A DNA stretch of 56,404 nt from Limnohabitans sp. Its GTDB lineage: Bacteria; Pseudomonadota; Gammaproteobacteria; Burkholderiales; Burkholderiaceae_C. Positions 43,154 to 51,958 of this stretch are shown here, in pieces. The position numbers were made by a program, and so were the translations under genes. Location of the stretch: positions 1 through 56,404 of the forward strand of contig SHXD01000014.1 of assembly GCA_009693505.1 (NCBI GenBank), in the 5' to 3' direction. Under the pieces are notes generated by a model that made no database searches, had not been told where the DNA came from, and saw only the letters and a program-made list of their open reading frames with translations. Within the stretch, counting starts at the first letter, position 1. Each line of letters begins with the position of its first letter.

Positions 43154-44341
43154 GTGAATGCTCGTTACGATTGTTTTTGCAAATTGACAGACCTGCTAGG
43201 TGCTCAAGAATCTTTGACCGAAACCAGACGTCATTTGCACCAATTTCCCGAACTCTCTTTTCAGGAAAAATCAACCGCTCAGTGGGTTGCCGACAAGTTG
43301 CACGCCTGGGGCTATCAAGTGACACGCAATGTGGGTGGTCATGGGCTGGTGGCCACTTTGAAAAATGGCGAAGGCAAGGGCATCGCTTTGCGCGCCGACA
43401 TGGATGCCTTGCCCATTCAAGAGGAAACCCAAAAACCTTATGCCAGTCAACATGCCGGCACCATGCATGCCTGCGGCCATGATGGCCACACTGCCATGTT
43501 GTTGGGTGCGGCCCAGCAATTGGCCAAAACCAAAAATTTCAAGGGCACTGTTCACTTGGTTTTTCAACCAGCGGAAGAGGCTGGCAAGGACAGTGGCGCA
43601 CAGCAAATGATTGCTGACGGCTTGTTTGAGCGCTTTCCGTGTGATGCTATTTTTGGCATTCACAACCACCCAGGGGCAGACGTCGGCACTTTCATGTTTG
43701 GCGCTGGCGCCTTCATGTCTGCCTCAGATACTTGCTACATCAAAGTCAAAGGCAAAGGCGGCCATGCCGCAAGACCGCACCAAACGGTAGACCCAGTGGT
43801 CATCATGGGCAGCTTGATCATGGCCTTGCAAACGGTGGTCTCGCGCAACATTGATCCCCTGCAAACATCGGTGGTTACCATTGGCACGGCCCATGCTGGC
43901 AATGTGTCCAACGTCATCCCTGACTCTGCCAGCATGTCGCTTAGCATTCGATCCTTCAGTCCTGAAGTTCGTGAGTTGCTGGAGCGACGGATTACGAGCT
44001 TGGTGCGCGCGCAAGTAGAGTCCTACGGGGGTGAGGTGGAAATTATTTACGAACGCGGTTATCCCGTTGTGATTAACTCGTCCGCTGAGACTGAATTTGC
44101 CCGTCAGGTTGCTGTGGAATTGGTGGGTGAAGGCAAGGTGGTGTTCCCATTTGGCCCGGTCACTGGCAGCGAAGACTTTGCCTACTATCTGCAGCACAAA
44201 CCAGGTTGTTTCTTGCGACTCGGAAACGGCTTGGACAGTGCCTTGTTGCACAATCCCAAATACGATTTCAACGACCAAAACTTGTCTTATGGCGCCGCTT
44301 ACTGGACACGCCTTGTTGAGCGCTTTCTTGAAGCAGCTTGA
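43154..44341 (+). CDS. M20D family amidohydrolase (hippurate/N-acyl-amino acid hydrolase type)
   Basis: A 395-residue metal hydrolase. Diagnostic blocks are ALRADMDALP (78-87), MHACGHDGHTAMLL (104-117, with C107 and H109 as ligands), FQPAEEAGKDSGA (137-149, catalytic E141 and ligand E142) and FGIHNHPG (167-174). M20D enzymes hydrolyse N-acyl amino acids, hippurate or indole-acyl amino acids. I start at GTG 43154 with AAAGGA 6 bp upstream; an upstream GTG (43115) has no signal. It follows the M20 peptidase and precedes DUF1993, probably as one operon. Confidence 0.92.
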   Translation: MNARYDCFCKLTDLLGAQESLTETRRHLHQFPELSFQEKSTAQWVADKLHAWGYQVTRNVGGHGLVATLKNGEGKGIALRADMDALPIQEETQKPYASQHAGTMHACGHDGHTAMLLGAAQQLAKTKNFKGTVHLVFQPAEEAGKDSGAQQMIADGLFERFPCDAIFGIHNHPGADVGTFMFGAGAFMSASDTCYIKVKGKGGHAARPHQTVDPVVIMGSLIMALQTVVSRNIDPLQTSVVTIGTAHAGNVSNVIPDSASMSLSIRSFSPEVRELLERRITSLVRAQVESYGGEVEIIYERGYPVVINSSAETEFARQVAVELVGEGKVVFPFGPVTGSEDFAYYLQHKPGCFLRLGNGLDSALLHNPKYDFNDQNLSYGAAYWTRLVERFLEAA

Positions 44342-44383
44342 AAAACTTCAATTGCATTTTTGTATTTTTAAACCGGAGAACTT

Positions 44384-44890
44384 ATGACCATTTCCATGTA
44401 CCAAGCCAGCGTGCCCCGTTTGATCAATGGCTTGACAAACTTGTCGCATCTTTTGGACAAGGCGCAAGCCCATGCTGAAGCCAAGAAAATAGATCCCGTG
44501 GTGTTTGCTTCTATGCGACTTTACCCAGACATGTTGCCATTGAGCAGACAAGTTCAAATAGCATGCGATGTTTGCAAAGGCTTGGTTGCCAGACTTGCTG
44601 GTGTTGAGATTCCAGCCCATGAGGATACCGAAAAAGATTTGAAAGATTTGCAAGCGCGCATCGCTAAAACCATTGCTTTTTTAGAGACTTTCAAGCCCGA
44701 GCAAATTGACGGCACAGAAGGCAAGGACATTGTGGTGAAGCGCGGCGAAAAAGAAACGCATTACAAGGGCATGCAGTTTTTGTTGGGCCATGGTTTGCCC
44801 AATTTGTATTTCCACACCACCACCACGTACAGCATGCTGCGCGCCAGTGGTGTTGAAATTGGCAAATCAGATTACTTGGGGAAAATCTAA
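44384..44890 (+). CDS. DUF1993 family protein
   Basis: A 168-residue soluble helical protein of DUF1993: SMYQASVPRLINGLTNLSHL at the start, RLYPDMLPLSRQVQIACDV near 46-64, and GHGLPNLYFHTTTTYSMLR near 134-152. The fold is thought to be DinB-like (four-helix bundle), with conserved histidines that could bind a metal. The function is unknown. A Shine-Dalgarno (CGGAGA) precedes the ATG, 42 bp after the M20D gene. Confidence 0.87.
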   Translation: MTISMYQASVPRLINGLTNLSHLLDKAQAHAEAKKIDPVVFASMRLYPDMLPLSRQVQIACDVCKGLVARLAGVEIPAHEDTEKDLKDLQARIAKTIAFLETFKPEQIDGTEGKDIVVKRGEKETHYKGMQFLLGHGLPNLYFHTTTTYSMLRASGVEIGKSDYLGKI

Positions 44891-44929
44891 AACTTGCCTT
44901 TTAGATTTAGAAGCTGAGGTTTGTACCGG

Positions 44930-46111
44930 TCAGTCGTCCAAGCCTGACATACCGATTCTGTGTGCCAAAGGCTTTGGACCTGAAATTCTGAACATCACCT
45001 GGCCTGGCCAAGACAAGTACCCATCCAGTCGGCGGGAAAACAATATGCCATCTGTTTGGCTTTTATAGCTTGTGCGGGCTTTGGGTCCATTGGGGTTGGC
45101 GGGGTCAATCACGTCACAAATGGGTTGTCCCTTTTTGACCTTGGCCCCCGGTTTGACATGAAACACCAGAAAGCCTGTGCCCTTGCTGTAACCCACATCC
45201 ATGCCGCTCATGGGCGATGCAGGGCTTTTCATTTTGGACAGGGGAGCCGCTTTTCCGCCAACCACACCTTGCCTGACCAACCAACGGTAAAGATTTTTTG
45301 CGTCGGATTGGCCCAGTGCATCGCTCACATCGTGCTGGCTGCGCATTTCCAAAGTGACTGACATGCAAGCTTGGGGAATGTGGGATTGTGGAAACTTGTC
45401 TTGTAGACGGGCCCACAATGCGCTGTTCACCCCAGAAAAGGTAAGGGCGCTGGGGTAGGGGTCGTTGAACATCGTGGCCTCGACGCCAAGATCTACAGCC
45501 AAGGCTTGCACAGCGCCTGCATTGCCTAAGGGGCCATTGGGCCCTTTGACCCAGTCATTTTGAGCGGTGAATAAATGCAGAGCGGCATAAATATCGCAAT
45601 GCAAGTCGAGAACATAATCGGCGTCTGTGCTGAGCTTTTGCATTTCAACGCGCAGGGTTTGAAGCTCATTGGCAGGCTTCATTTCGCTCAAGGCTTCCAA
45701 GGCAGCCTTGCGAATCATTTTTACATTGGCTTCAGGATTGCTGGCAATCTTTTTCCATACTTTCTGCGCCACAGGTTCTGACAAGTCAATCCAATTGCGG
45801 TTGAAATTTTCATGACTGAGGTGGTTGTAGCGACCGGCATGAGAGTTGCCTACCAGTTGAGACTGCCCAATGGGGTTAACCGTTGGCACCAAAATGATCT
45901 CACCTTGGATCAGGCCCTTTTTGTCCGCTTCGGCCAACATGGGCATCAAATGGTGCAGAGCCATGGTGCCGGGCATTTCATTGGCATGAATGGCTGCTTG
46001 CATGTAGACCTTGGGTCTTGCACCAGTTTTGCCAAAGCTGAGCACGGAAACAGTGCGTTGGGTGCCAGGCGTCATGCTGGGGAGCTGAATGGTTCTTTTC
46101 TTGATGGCCAT
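44930..46111 (-). CDS. M14-like deacylase (succinylglutamate desuccinylase/aspartoacylase family)
   Basis: A 393-residue zinc carboxypeptidase-fold enzyme. Ligands are H42 and E45 in AAIHANEMPG, with a third histidine in VLDLHCDIYA and a catalytic glutamate in SVTLEMRSQ. The family removes acyl groups from N-acyl amino acids or related amides. The extra C-terminal part (about 305-393) may be a beta domain like a biotinyl-lipoyl fold (VKPGAKVKKGQPICDVIDP). It converges on the DUF1993 gene and is divergent from the peptide ABC transporter operon, fitting acyl-amino acid use. Confidence 0.88.
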   Translation of the reverse strand: MAIKKRTIQLPSMTPGTQRTVSVLSFGKTGARPKVYMQAAIHANEMPGTMALHHLMPMLAEADKKGLIQGEIILVPTVNPIGQSQLVGNSHAGRYNHLSHENFNRNWIDLSEPVAQKVWKKIASNPEANVKMIRKAALEALSEMKPANELQTLRVEMQKLSTDADYVLDLHCDIYAALHLFTAQNDWVKGPNGPLGNAGAVQALAVDLGVEATMFNDPYPSALTFSGVNSALWARLQDKFPQSHIPQACMSVTLEMRSQHDVSDALGQSDAKNLYRWLVRQGVVGGKAAPLSKMKSPASPMSGMDVGYSKGTGFLVFHVKPGAKVKKGQPICDVIDPANPNGPKARTSYKSQTDGILFSRRLDGYLSWPGQVMFRISGPKPLAHRIGMSGLDD

Positions 46112-46175
46112 GAAGGATCTTTTTTTGAATTTTTTGTCGGAAGAAATTATTTTATGCGTATTCCATCTAAAGCAA

Positions 46176-46206
46176 AACCCTAATGTTTGATTTATAGATT
46201 AGAGTT
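46176..46206. promoter_or_regulatory. imperfect inverted repeat upstream of the peptide ABC operon
   Basis: AACCCTAAT (46176-46184) and ATTAGAGTT (46198-46206) match as inverted arms in 8 of 9 positions with a 13-bp spacer. It lies in the divergent region between the deacylase and the transporter operon, about 50 bp before the binding protein start. Candidate operator. Confidence 0.4.
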
Positions 46207-46256
46207 AATGTGTGTGATGTTTTTATAACTGTCCATTTAAATTTTAGGAGAGCACT

Positions 46257-48047
46257 ATGAATGAAAGTGAAATACGCGGTCTGATCGATCAAGTTCGAGT
46301 CAATTCCCTGACCCGTAAACAGTTCATACGCCAAATGATGGGTGTTGGGCTGACTTTGCCCATGGCTGCCCAGATGTTGCTGACATCAGGCTTGGCTCAA
46401 GCGCAAACTGCTTCCGCCTACAAACCCACCAAACGTGGCGGTGGTGGCCCGTTAAAAGTACTTTGGTGGCAGGGCGCCACTTTGCTTCAACCGCACTTTG
46501 CCAGTGGTACCAAAGACCAGGAAGGCTCACGCATTTTCTATGAACCATTGGGTTCTTGGGACAACGATGGCAACTTGGTACCTATTTTGGCTGCAGAAGT
46601 GCCAACTTTGGCCAATGGCGGTGTGTCCAGAGATGGTAAGACCATCACATGGAAGCTCAAGAGAAACGTGCAGTGGCATGACGGTGTTGCTTTTACGGCA
46701 GACGACGTGGTTTTCACTGCTGCTTATGCCGCCGACCCAGCAACATCTGCTTATTCAAATGGCTCCTATAGAGACGTGAAAGTGACCAAGGTCGACAGCC
46801 ACACCGTCAAGGTAGAGTATCAAAAAGCTTCGCCATTTTGGGCTGATCCCTTTGTGAGTGCTGCCGGCATGATCATTCCTAAACACGTTTTTGAGGCTTT
46901 CAAAGGGGGTACTTCTCGCGATGCGCCCGCCAACCTCAAGCCCGTAGGAACAGGCCCCTACAAGTTTGCTGATTTCAAACCGGGTGACATGCTACGTGGC
47001 GTGATCAATACCAACTACCACGAGCCCAATCGTCCTTACTTTGACAGCATTGAAATGAAGGGTGGTGGCGATGCCGTGTCTGCTGCGCGTGCTGTATTGC
47101 AAACGGGTGAATACGACTACGCTTGGAATTTACAAGTCGAAGACGAACTACTCATTCGTTTGGAGCAGGGCGGTAAAGGTAAAACGACCATTACCCCGGG
47201 TGGCAACATTGAGTTCATTCAATTGAACATGACCGATCCTTGGACTGAAACAGATGGCGAGCGTTCCCATCCCAAATCTAAGCACCCCATCTTGTCTGAA
47301 TTTGCAGTTCGGCAAGCCATCAGTTTAGTGGTCGATCGCGACAGCGTTCAAAAGTTCATCTATGGCCGAACCGGTATTGCAACCGCCAACTTCCTCAACA
47401 ATCCACAGCGCTTTGCGTCTAAAAATACAAAGTTCGAGTTCAACCCAGACAAGGCTGCACAAGTTTTAGAAGCTGCTGGTTGGAAAAAAGGTGCTGATGG
47501 CATCCGAGAAAAGGGCGGCAAAAAACTGAAGCTGGTTTTCCAAACTTCTATCAATGGACCACGTCAAAAAACCCAACAAATTATCAAACAAGCTGCTCAA
47601 AAGGCAGGCATTGACATGGAATTGAAATCGGTCCCTGCATCGGTTTATTTCTCCTCAGACCCTGCCAATCCAGATACCTATACCAAACTGTATGCAGACA
47701 TGCAGATGTTCACCACCACAATGCCACAGCCTGATCCTGAAATTTTCATGAATCAGTACTTGAGCACGGAGTTTGCCAGCAAGGCCAATAAATGGCTTGG
47801 TCGAAATTCCACGCGCTACAGCAACCCTGAATATGACAAAACTTATTTGGCAGCCCAATCCGAGATGGACCCCGTGAAACGAGCCGCCATGTTTATCAGG
47901 CTAAATGACATGCCCATTAACGACATTGTCATCGTTCCCGTGGTTTACCGTCCTCGTGTGTCTGCCGCAGTCCACAACTTGGTAGCACCTTTGTCGGGCT
48001 GGGACAATGATTTGTGGCTTTTGAAAGACTGGTTCAAGAACACTTAA
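46257..48047 (+). CDS. peptide/nickel-type ABC transporter substrate-binding protein (SBP_bac_5)
   Basis: A 596-residue periplasmic binding protein of the DppA/OppA class. The N-terminus has TRKQFIRQM followed by a hydrophobic run and an AQAQ cleavage region, a Tat-like signal with Arg-Lys instead of Arg-Arg. Typical blocks are GRGKTITWKLKRNVQWHDG-like (here KTITWKLKRNVQWHDGVAF, near 125-143), FTADDVVFT and VGTGPYKFADFKPGD. AGGAGA lies 6 bp before the ATG. First gene of a five-gene operon; the ligand is a short peptide or similar by family. Confidence 0.93.
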   Translation: MNESEIRGLIDQVRVNSLTRKQFIRQMMGVGLTLPMAAQMLLTSGLAQAQTASAYKPTKRGGGGPLKVLWWQGATLLQPHFASGTKDQEGSRIFYEPLGSWDNDGNLVPILAAEVPTLANGGVSRDGKTITWKLKRNVQWHDGVAFTADDVVFTAAYAADPATSAYSNGSYRDVKVTKVDSHTVKVEYQKASPFWADPFVSAAGMIIPKHVFEAFKGGTSRDAPANLKPVGTGPYKFADFKPGDMLRGVINTNYHEPNRPYFDSIEMKGGGDAVSAARAVLQTGEYDYAWNLQVEDELLIRLEQGGKGKTTITPGGNIEFIQLNMTDPWTETDGERSHPKSKHPILSEFAVRQAISLVVDRDSVQKFIYGRTGIATANFLNNPQRFASKNTKFEFNPDKAAQVLEAAGWKKGADGIREKGGKKLKLVFQTSINGPRQKTQQIIKQAAQKAGIDMELKSVPASVYFSSDPANPDTYTKLYADMQMFTTTMPQPDPEIFMNQYLSTEFASKANKWLGRNSTRYSNPEYDKTYLAAQSEMDPVKRAAMFIRLNDMPINDIVIVPVVYRPRVSAAVHNLVAPLSGWDNDLWLLKDWFKNT

Positions 48048-48056
48048 TTCTGTTCT

Positions 48057-49016
48057 ATGTTTCTTTACATCCTTCGGCGATTGATGATCGCCGTGCCCAG
48101 CCTTTTGGGCATCAGCTTGGTATTGTTTTCAGTTTTGGCGCTGGCGCCGGGTGATCCTTTTTCTGATTTGGTTTCCAATCCAAACATTCCAGCCGAAGTG
48201 GCCATGGCCTTAAGACTGAAGTTTGGTTTGGACGACCCTCTGATGGTTCGCTATTGGAATTGGCTCACAGCCATGGTCCAGGGCGACTGGGGTTATTCAT
48301 TCATCAGTCGCATCAATGTGGAAACCCTCATCATGCAGCGCATTCCGGTTACTCTGTTGGTCATCGGATCATCGCAGTTGTTGGCCCTCTGTATTGCGAT
48401 TCCCGTGGGTGTGTATGCGGCCACACGGCCTTACTCGCTGTTTGACCAAATTGCCAGTACGCTGGCTTCTATTGGTTTTTCTTTGCCAACGTTCTTCACC
48501 GGTATTTTGCTGATTTTGTTTTTCAGTATTCACCTTGATTGGTTGCCATTTGTTTACAGGGCGGACATTCCTGAAACAGGCTGGCGCTTTTTCTGGGAAC
48601 ACTTTAAACAAATGATCATGCCCGTTGCTGTGTTGGGCTTGTTTCAAGCAGGCTCTTGGACTCGCTATGTCCGCTCTGCCGTATTGGATGTCATTCGGCT
48701 AGATTACGTGACCACAGCTCGTTCAAAAGGGTTGAATGAAAAAGTTGTTATTACCAAGCATGTTTTACGGAACGCTTTGATTCCTGTGGTTACATTGGTA
48801 GCCCTTCAAATGCCTGCTATTTTTGGTGGCGCTATTGTCACAGAGCAGATTTTTCGAGTTCCAGGTATTGGATCTCTCATCATCAGCTCTATGTTGGCAA
48901 ATGACACGCCTGTTGTTATGGCTGTGACTTTTGTTTTTTCAGCTTTGGTGATAGTTTGTAATCTTTTAGCAGATATTGTGTATGGCTGGCTCGACCCTCG
49001 CATCTCTTATAACTGA
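48057..49016 (+). CDS. dppB: peptide ABC transporter permease, DppB type
   Basis: A 319-residue inner-membrane permease with six predicted helices. The N-terminus MFLYILRRLMIAVPSLLGIS and the coupling loop DYVTTARSKGLNEKVVI (about 220-236) are typical of DppB/OppB. It starts 9 bp after the binding protein stop without a clear Shine-Dalgarno, and its end overlaps the next permease gene by 35 bp, so translation of the two is coupled. Confidence 0.93.
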   Translation: MFLYILRRLMIAVPSLLGISLVLFSVLALAPGDPFSDLVSNPNIPAEVAMALRLKFGLDDPLMVRYWNWLTAMVQGDWGYSFISRINVETLIMQRIPVTLLVIGSSQLLALCIAIPVGVYAATRPYSLFDQIASTLASIGFSLPTFFTGILLILFFSIHLDWLPFVYRADIPETGWRFFWEHFKQMIMPVAVLGLFQAGSWTRYVRSAVLDVIRLDYVTTARSKGLNEKVVITKHVLRNALIPVVTLVALQMPAIFGGAIVTEQIFRVPGIGSLIISSMLANDTPVVMAVTFVFSALVIVCNLLADIVYGWLDPRISYN

Positions 49017-49920
49017 CGGCAAGGCCTTAGAAGCCAAGTCTTCAGAGCAGTCGCCTGGCCGCGAGGCTTGGCGCCGGTTTAAACGCCATAAACTGGCTGT
49101 TCTTTGTACGCTTGTTTTAGGTATCATTGTGTTTGCCGTTGTGTTGGGTCCATTGTTTTGGCGCGTCCCTATCAATGAAATTGATTTTTCTGCACGCATG
49201 CTAGGACCCTCTTGGGCCCACCCATTGGGGACCGATGATTTAGGTCAGGATTTATTGGCACGCATACTTTATGGTGGCCGAATATCCTTGGCCGTGGGAT
49301 TGGCCGCTATGCTCATCGCCATTAGCGTTGGCGTGGTCGTAGGTGCGGTGGCCGGCATGTCCAAAGGCCCTGTTGATGTCTTTCTGATGTGGATCACAGA
49401 CTTGTTTTTGTCCTTGCCGCAATTGCCCTTGCTTCTCCTGATTTTCTATTTGTTCAATGACAAATTAAAAAAATTAATAGGACCTGAAGCAGGCGTTTTT
49501 ATTTTGATTGTGGCCGTCATTGGTGGCTTGCGGTGGATGCCTGTGGCCCGATTGGTCAGGGCGCAATTTCTCTCATTGCGAGAAAAAGAGTTTGTTGAAG
49601 CGGCGCGCGCTTTAGGTGCCAGCCCTTGGCGACAAGTCACAGTGCATATTTTGCCCAATGCCATGGGCCCCGTCATTGTGGCGGCCACCATTGATGTGGC
49701 TGCGGCCATCATTGCCGAGTCCACACTGTCATTTTTAGGGCTTGGATTTCCACCTGACATTCCCACTTGGGGTCGCATTTTGTTTGATGCCAAAGATCAC
49801 ATGGATGTGGCAGTTCACTGGGCTCTATTTCCTGGTGCTTTGATTTTCATCACTGTGCTCACCATCAACTACATTGGCGACGGACTGCGTGACGCCTATG
49901 ATCCACGCCGTGTGCTTTAA
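48982..49920 (+). CDS. dppC: peptide ABC transporter permease, DppC type
   Basis: A 312-residue inner-membrane permease with an N-terminal cytoplasmic arm (EAWRRFKRHKLAVLCTL), six predicted helices, the HPLGTDDLGQDLLARILYGG block near 75-95 and the coupling loop FVEAARALGASPWRQV near 197-212. I use ATG 48982, inside the end of dppB; a TTG two codons earlier also exists. Forms the channel together with DppB. Confidence 0.92.
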   Translation: MAGSTLASLITDGKALEAKSSEQSPGREAWRRFKRHKLAVLCTLVLGIIVFAVVLGPLFWRVPINEIDFSARMLGPSWAHPLGTDDLGQDLLARILYGGRISLAVGLAAMLIAISVGVVVGAVAGMSKGPVDVFLMWITDLFLSLPQLPLLLLIFYLFNDKLKKLIGPEAGVFILIVAVIGGLRWMPVARLVRAQFLSLREKEFVEAARALGASPWRQVTVHILPNAMGPVIVAATIDVAAAIIAESTLSFLGLGFPPDIPTWGRILFDAKDHMDVAVHWALFPGALIFITVLTINYIGDGLRDAYDPRRVL

Positions 49921-49932
49921 AGAGGTTTCTGG

Positions 49933-50913
49933 ATGTCCACCAACCCTTTGTTGAGAGTTCAAGACCTCCAAGTTCACTTTGATACCGATGACGGTGTGTT
50001 GCATGCAGTGGATGGCGTTAACTTTCACATAGACAGAAGTGAAACGCTGGGCGTGGTTGGCGAATCGGGTTGCGGTAAAAGTGTGACTGCCATGACCATC
50101 ATGAAACTCTTGGCCATGCCACCGGGTCGAATTGCCAATGGCCAAATTTGGTTTCAAGGTAAGGACCTGGTGCAAGCGGACGCGCAAAGCATGCGGAACC
50201 TGCGAGCCAAAGAGATTGCGATGATTTTTCAGGAACCCATGACTTCACTCAATCCGGTTCTGAGTGTGGGTGAGCAAATTGCAGAGTCACTCAGGTTGCA
50301 CGAAGGTCTGACACCCAAGCAGGCCATGGCAAAGGCCATTCAAATGTTGGGACTGGTCAATATTCCTAAGCCAGAGCAACGAATCAATGACTATCCCCAT
50401 CAGTTCTCTGGGGGTATGCGACAGCGCGTCATGATTGCCATGGCACTGGCTTGTAAACCCAAATTGCTCATTGCGGATGAACCTACCACCGCATTAGACG
50501 TGACCATCCAAGCTCAAATTTTGGACTTGCTGAACCAGCTCAAATCCCAAATGGGCATGTCCATCATGCTTATCACACATGCCATGGGGGTTGTGGCTGA
50601 AACAGCTCAGCGGGTGGTGGTCATGTATGCTGGTCGGGTGGTTGAAGAGGCAACGGTTGAAAAACTCTTTGCTTCGCCAGCGCACCCTTACACAAAAGGC
50701 CTTATTCGTTCTATTCCACGAATTGATTTTGACAGTGCTCATAAGCAAAGGCTGGAGGCCATTCCTGGTTTTGTGCCTAAATTGATCAATCCTCCTATAG
50801 GCTGTCGATTTGCTCCGAGATGTCATTACGCCAACGACCGCTGCACCCAAGAAATGCCTGAACTCCGTGAAATTTCCACAGGCCATCATGTGGCTTGTCA
50901 CTTCTCTCTTTAA
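49933..50913 (+). CDS. dppD: peptide ABC transporter ATPase, DppD type
   Basis: A 326-residue ATPase. Walker A is GESGCGKS (43-50), the signature region is [15 protein letters not shown], Walker B is [12 protein letters not shown] and the switch region is [10 protein letters not shown]. The histidine is kept, but the residue after it is Ala where most relatives have Asp (THDLGVV). The C-terminal oligopeptide-type cysteine block ([14 protein letters not shown]) is present. Starts 12 bp after dppC. Confidence 0.93.
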   Translation: MSTNPLLRVQDLQVHFDTDDGVLHAVDGVNFHIDRSETLGVVGESGCGKSVTAMTIMKLLAMPPGRIANGQIWFQGKDLVQADAQSMRNLRAKEIAMIFQEPMTSLNPVLSVGEQIAESLRLHEGLTPKQAMAKAIQMLGLVNIPKPEQRINDYPHQFSGGMRQRVMIAMALACKPKLLIADEPTTALDVTIQAQILDLLNQLKSQMGMSIMLITHAMGVVAETAQRVVVMYAGRVVEEATVEKLFASPAHPYTKGLIRSIPRIDFDSAHKQRLEAIPGFVPKLINPPIGCRFAPRCHYANDRCTQEMPELREISTGHHVACHFSL

Positions 50914-50918
50914 AGCAC

Positions 50919-51917
50919 ATGTCTGATACGCTTGCCTTGTCCTCCAGTCCTACGCCGCTTTTAGAAGTCCAGAGTCTGACCAAGTACTTTCCCATCAAGG
51001 GAGGTCTATTGGGTCGTGAAGTTGACCGAGTGCATGCCGTCGATGGTGTGAGTTTCAACATTGCTGATGGTGAAACTTTGGGCATGGTTGGAGAGTCGGG
51101 TTGTGGCAAATCGACCACGGGGCGTTGCATCCTTCGATTGATTGAGCCCAGTACAGGCGAAGTGAAGTTCAAGGGTCAAAACGTTTCTGCCATGGGCACT
51201 GATGCATTGCGTGAAGTTCGCCGTGACATGCAGATTATTTTTCAGGATCCGTTTGCATCACTGAACCCGCGCATGACTGTGGAAGCCATTATTGGCGAGG
51301 CCCTGACCATTCACAAACTCACGCCTTCGCCTGAAAGCTACCGTGCGCGCATTGTTGATCTTTTAGAAACCGTGGGCTTGAACGCAGACCACATGAAACG
51401 TTTCCCACACGAGTTTTCAGGGGGTCAGCGTCAGCGCATTGGCATTGCACGGGCCTTGGCGGTGTCTCCTAAATTGATTGTGTGTGATGAGCCTGTTTCG
51501 GCACTCGATGTGTCTATTCAGGCCCAGGTCATCAACTTGCTTGAAGACTTACAAGCCAAGATGGGTTTGACCTATTTGTTCATTGCCCACGACTTGTCGG
51601 TGGTTGAGCACATCAGCAATCGCGTTGCAGTGATGTATTTGGGTCGCATTGTGGAAATTGCCCCTTCGCGTCAGTTGTACACGCAACCTAAACACCCCTA
51701 CACTGAGGCTTTGCTTTCTGCGGTGCCCATTCCAGATCCTAGCGCCAAGAAAAAACGCATTGTTTTGACGGGCGATGTACCCAATCCCGTGAACCGGCCC
51801 AGTGGTTGTCACTTTCACACTCGGTGCCCCAAGGTCACAGAACGTTGCCGCATTGAAGAACCTGTTTTGAAATCGGTCGGCGACCAGCACCAAGCCGCCT
51901 GTCATTTAAACGATTGA
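50919..51917 (+). CDS. dppF: peptide ABC transporter ATPase, DppF type
   Basis: A 332-residue ATPase. Walker A is GESGCGKST, the signature is [15 protein letters not shown], Walker B is [12 protein letters not shown] and the switch histidine is in [10 protein letters not shown]. The C-terminal block [14 protein letters not shown] is the oligopeptide/dipeptide transporter type. I choose ATG 50919, 5 bp after the dppD stop; the frame is open upstream into dppD (TTG 50895). Works as a heterodimer with DppD. Confidence 0.93.
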   Translation: MSDTLALSSSPTPLLEVQSLTKYFPIKGGLLGREVDRVHAVDGVSFNIADGETLGMVGESGCGKSTTGRCILRLIEPSTGEVKFKGQNVSAMGTDALREVRRDMQIIFQDPFASLNPRMTVEAIIGEALTIHKLTPSPESYRARIVDLLETVGLNADHMKRFPHEFSGGQRQRIGIARALAVSPKLIVCDEPVSALDVSIQAQVINLLEDLQAKMGLTYLFIAHDLSVVEHISNRVAVMYLGRIVEIAPSRQLYTQPKHPYTEALLSAVPIPDPSAKKKRIVLTGDVPNPVNRPSGCHFHTRCPKVTERCRIEEPVLKSVGDQHQAACHLND

Positions 51918-51958
51918 ATTTTTGACGCAGAATGCGTCTACTTCACAAGGATCCCAAT

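Noticed and set aside
43724..44278. 184-residue minus-strand frame inside the M20D gene
   Set aside because: Antisense to conserved catalytic blocks; no start signal or domain.
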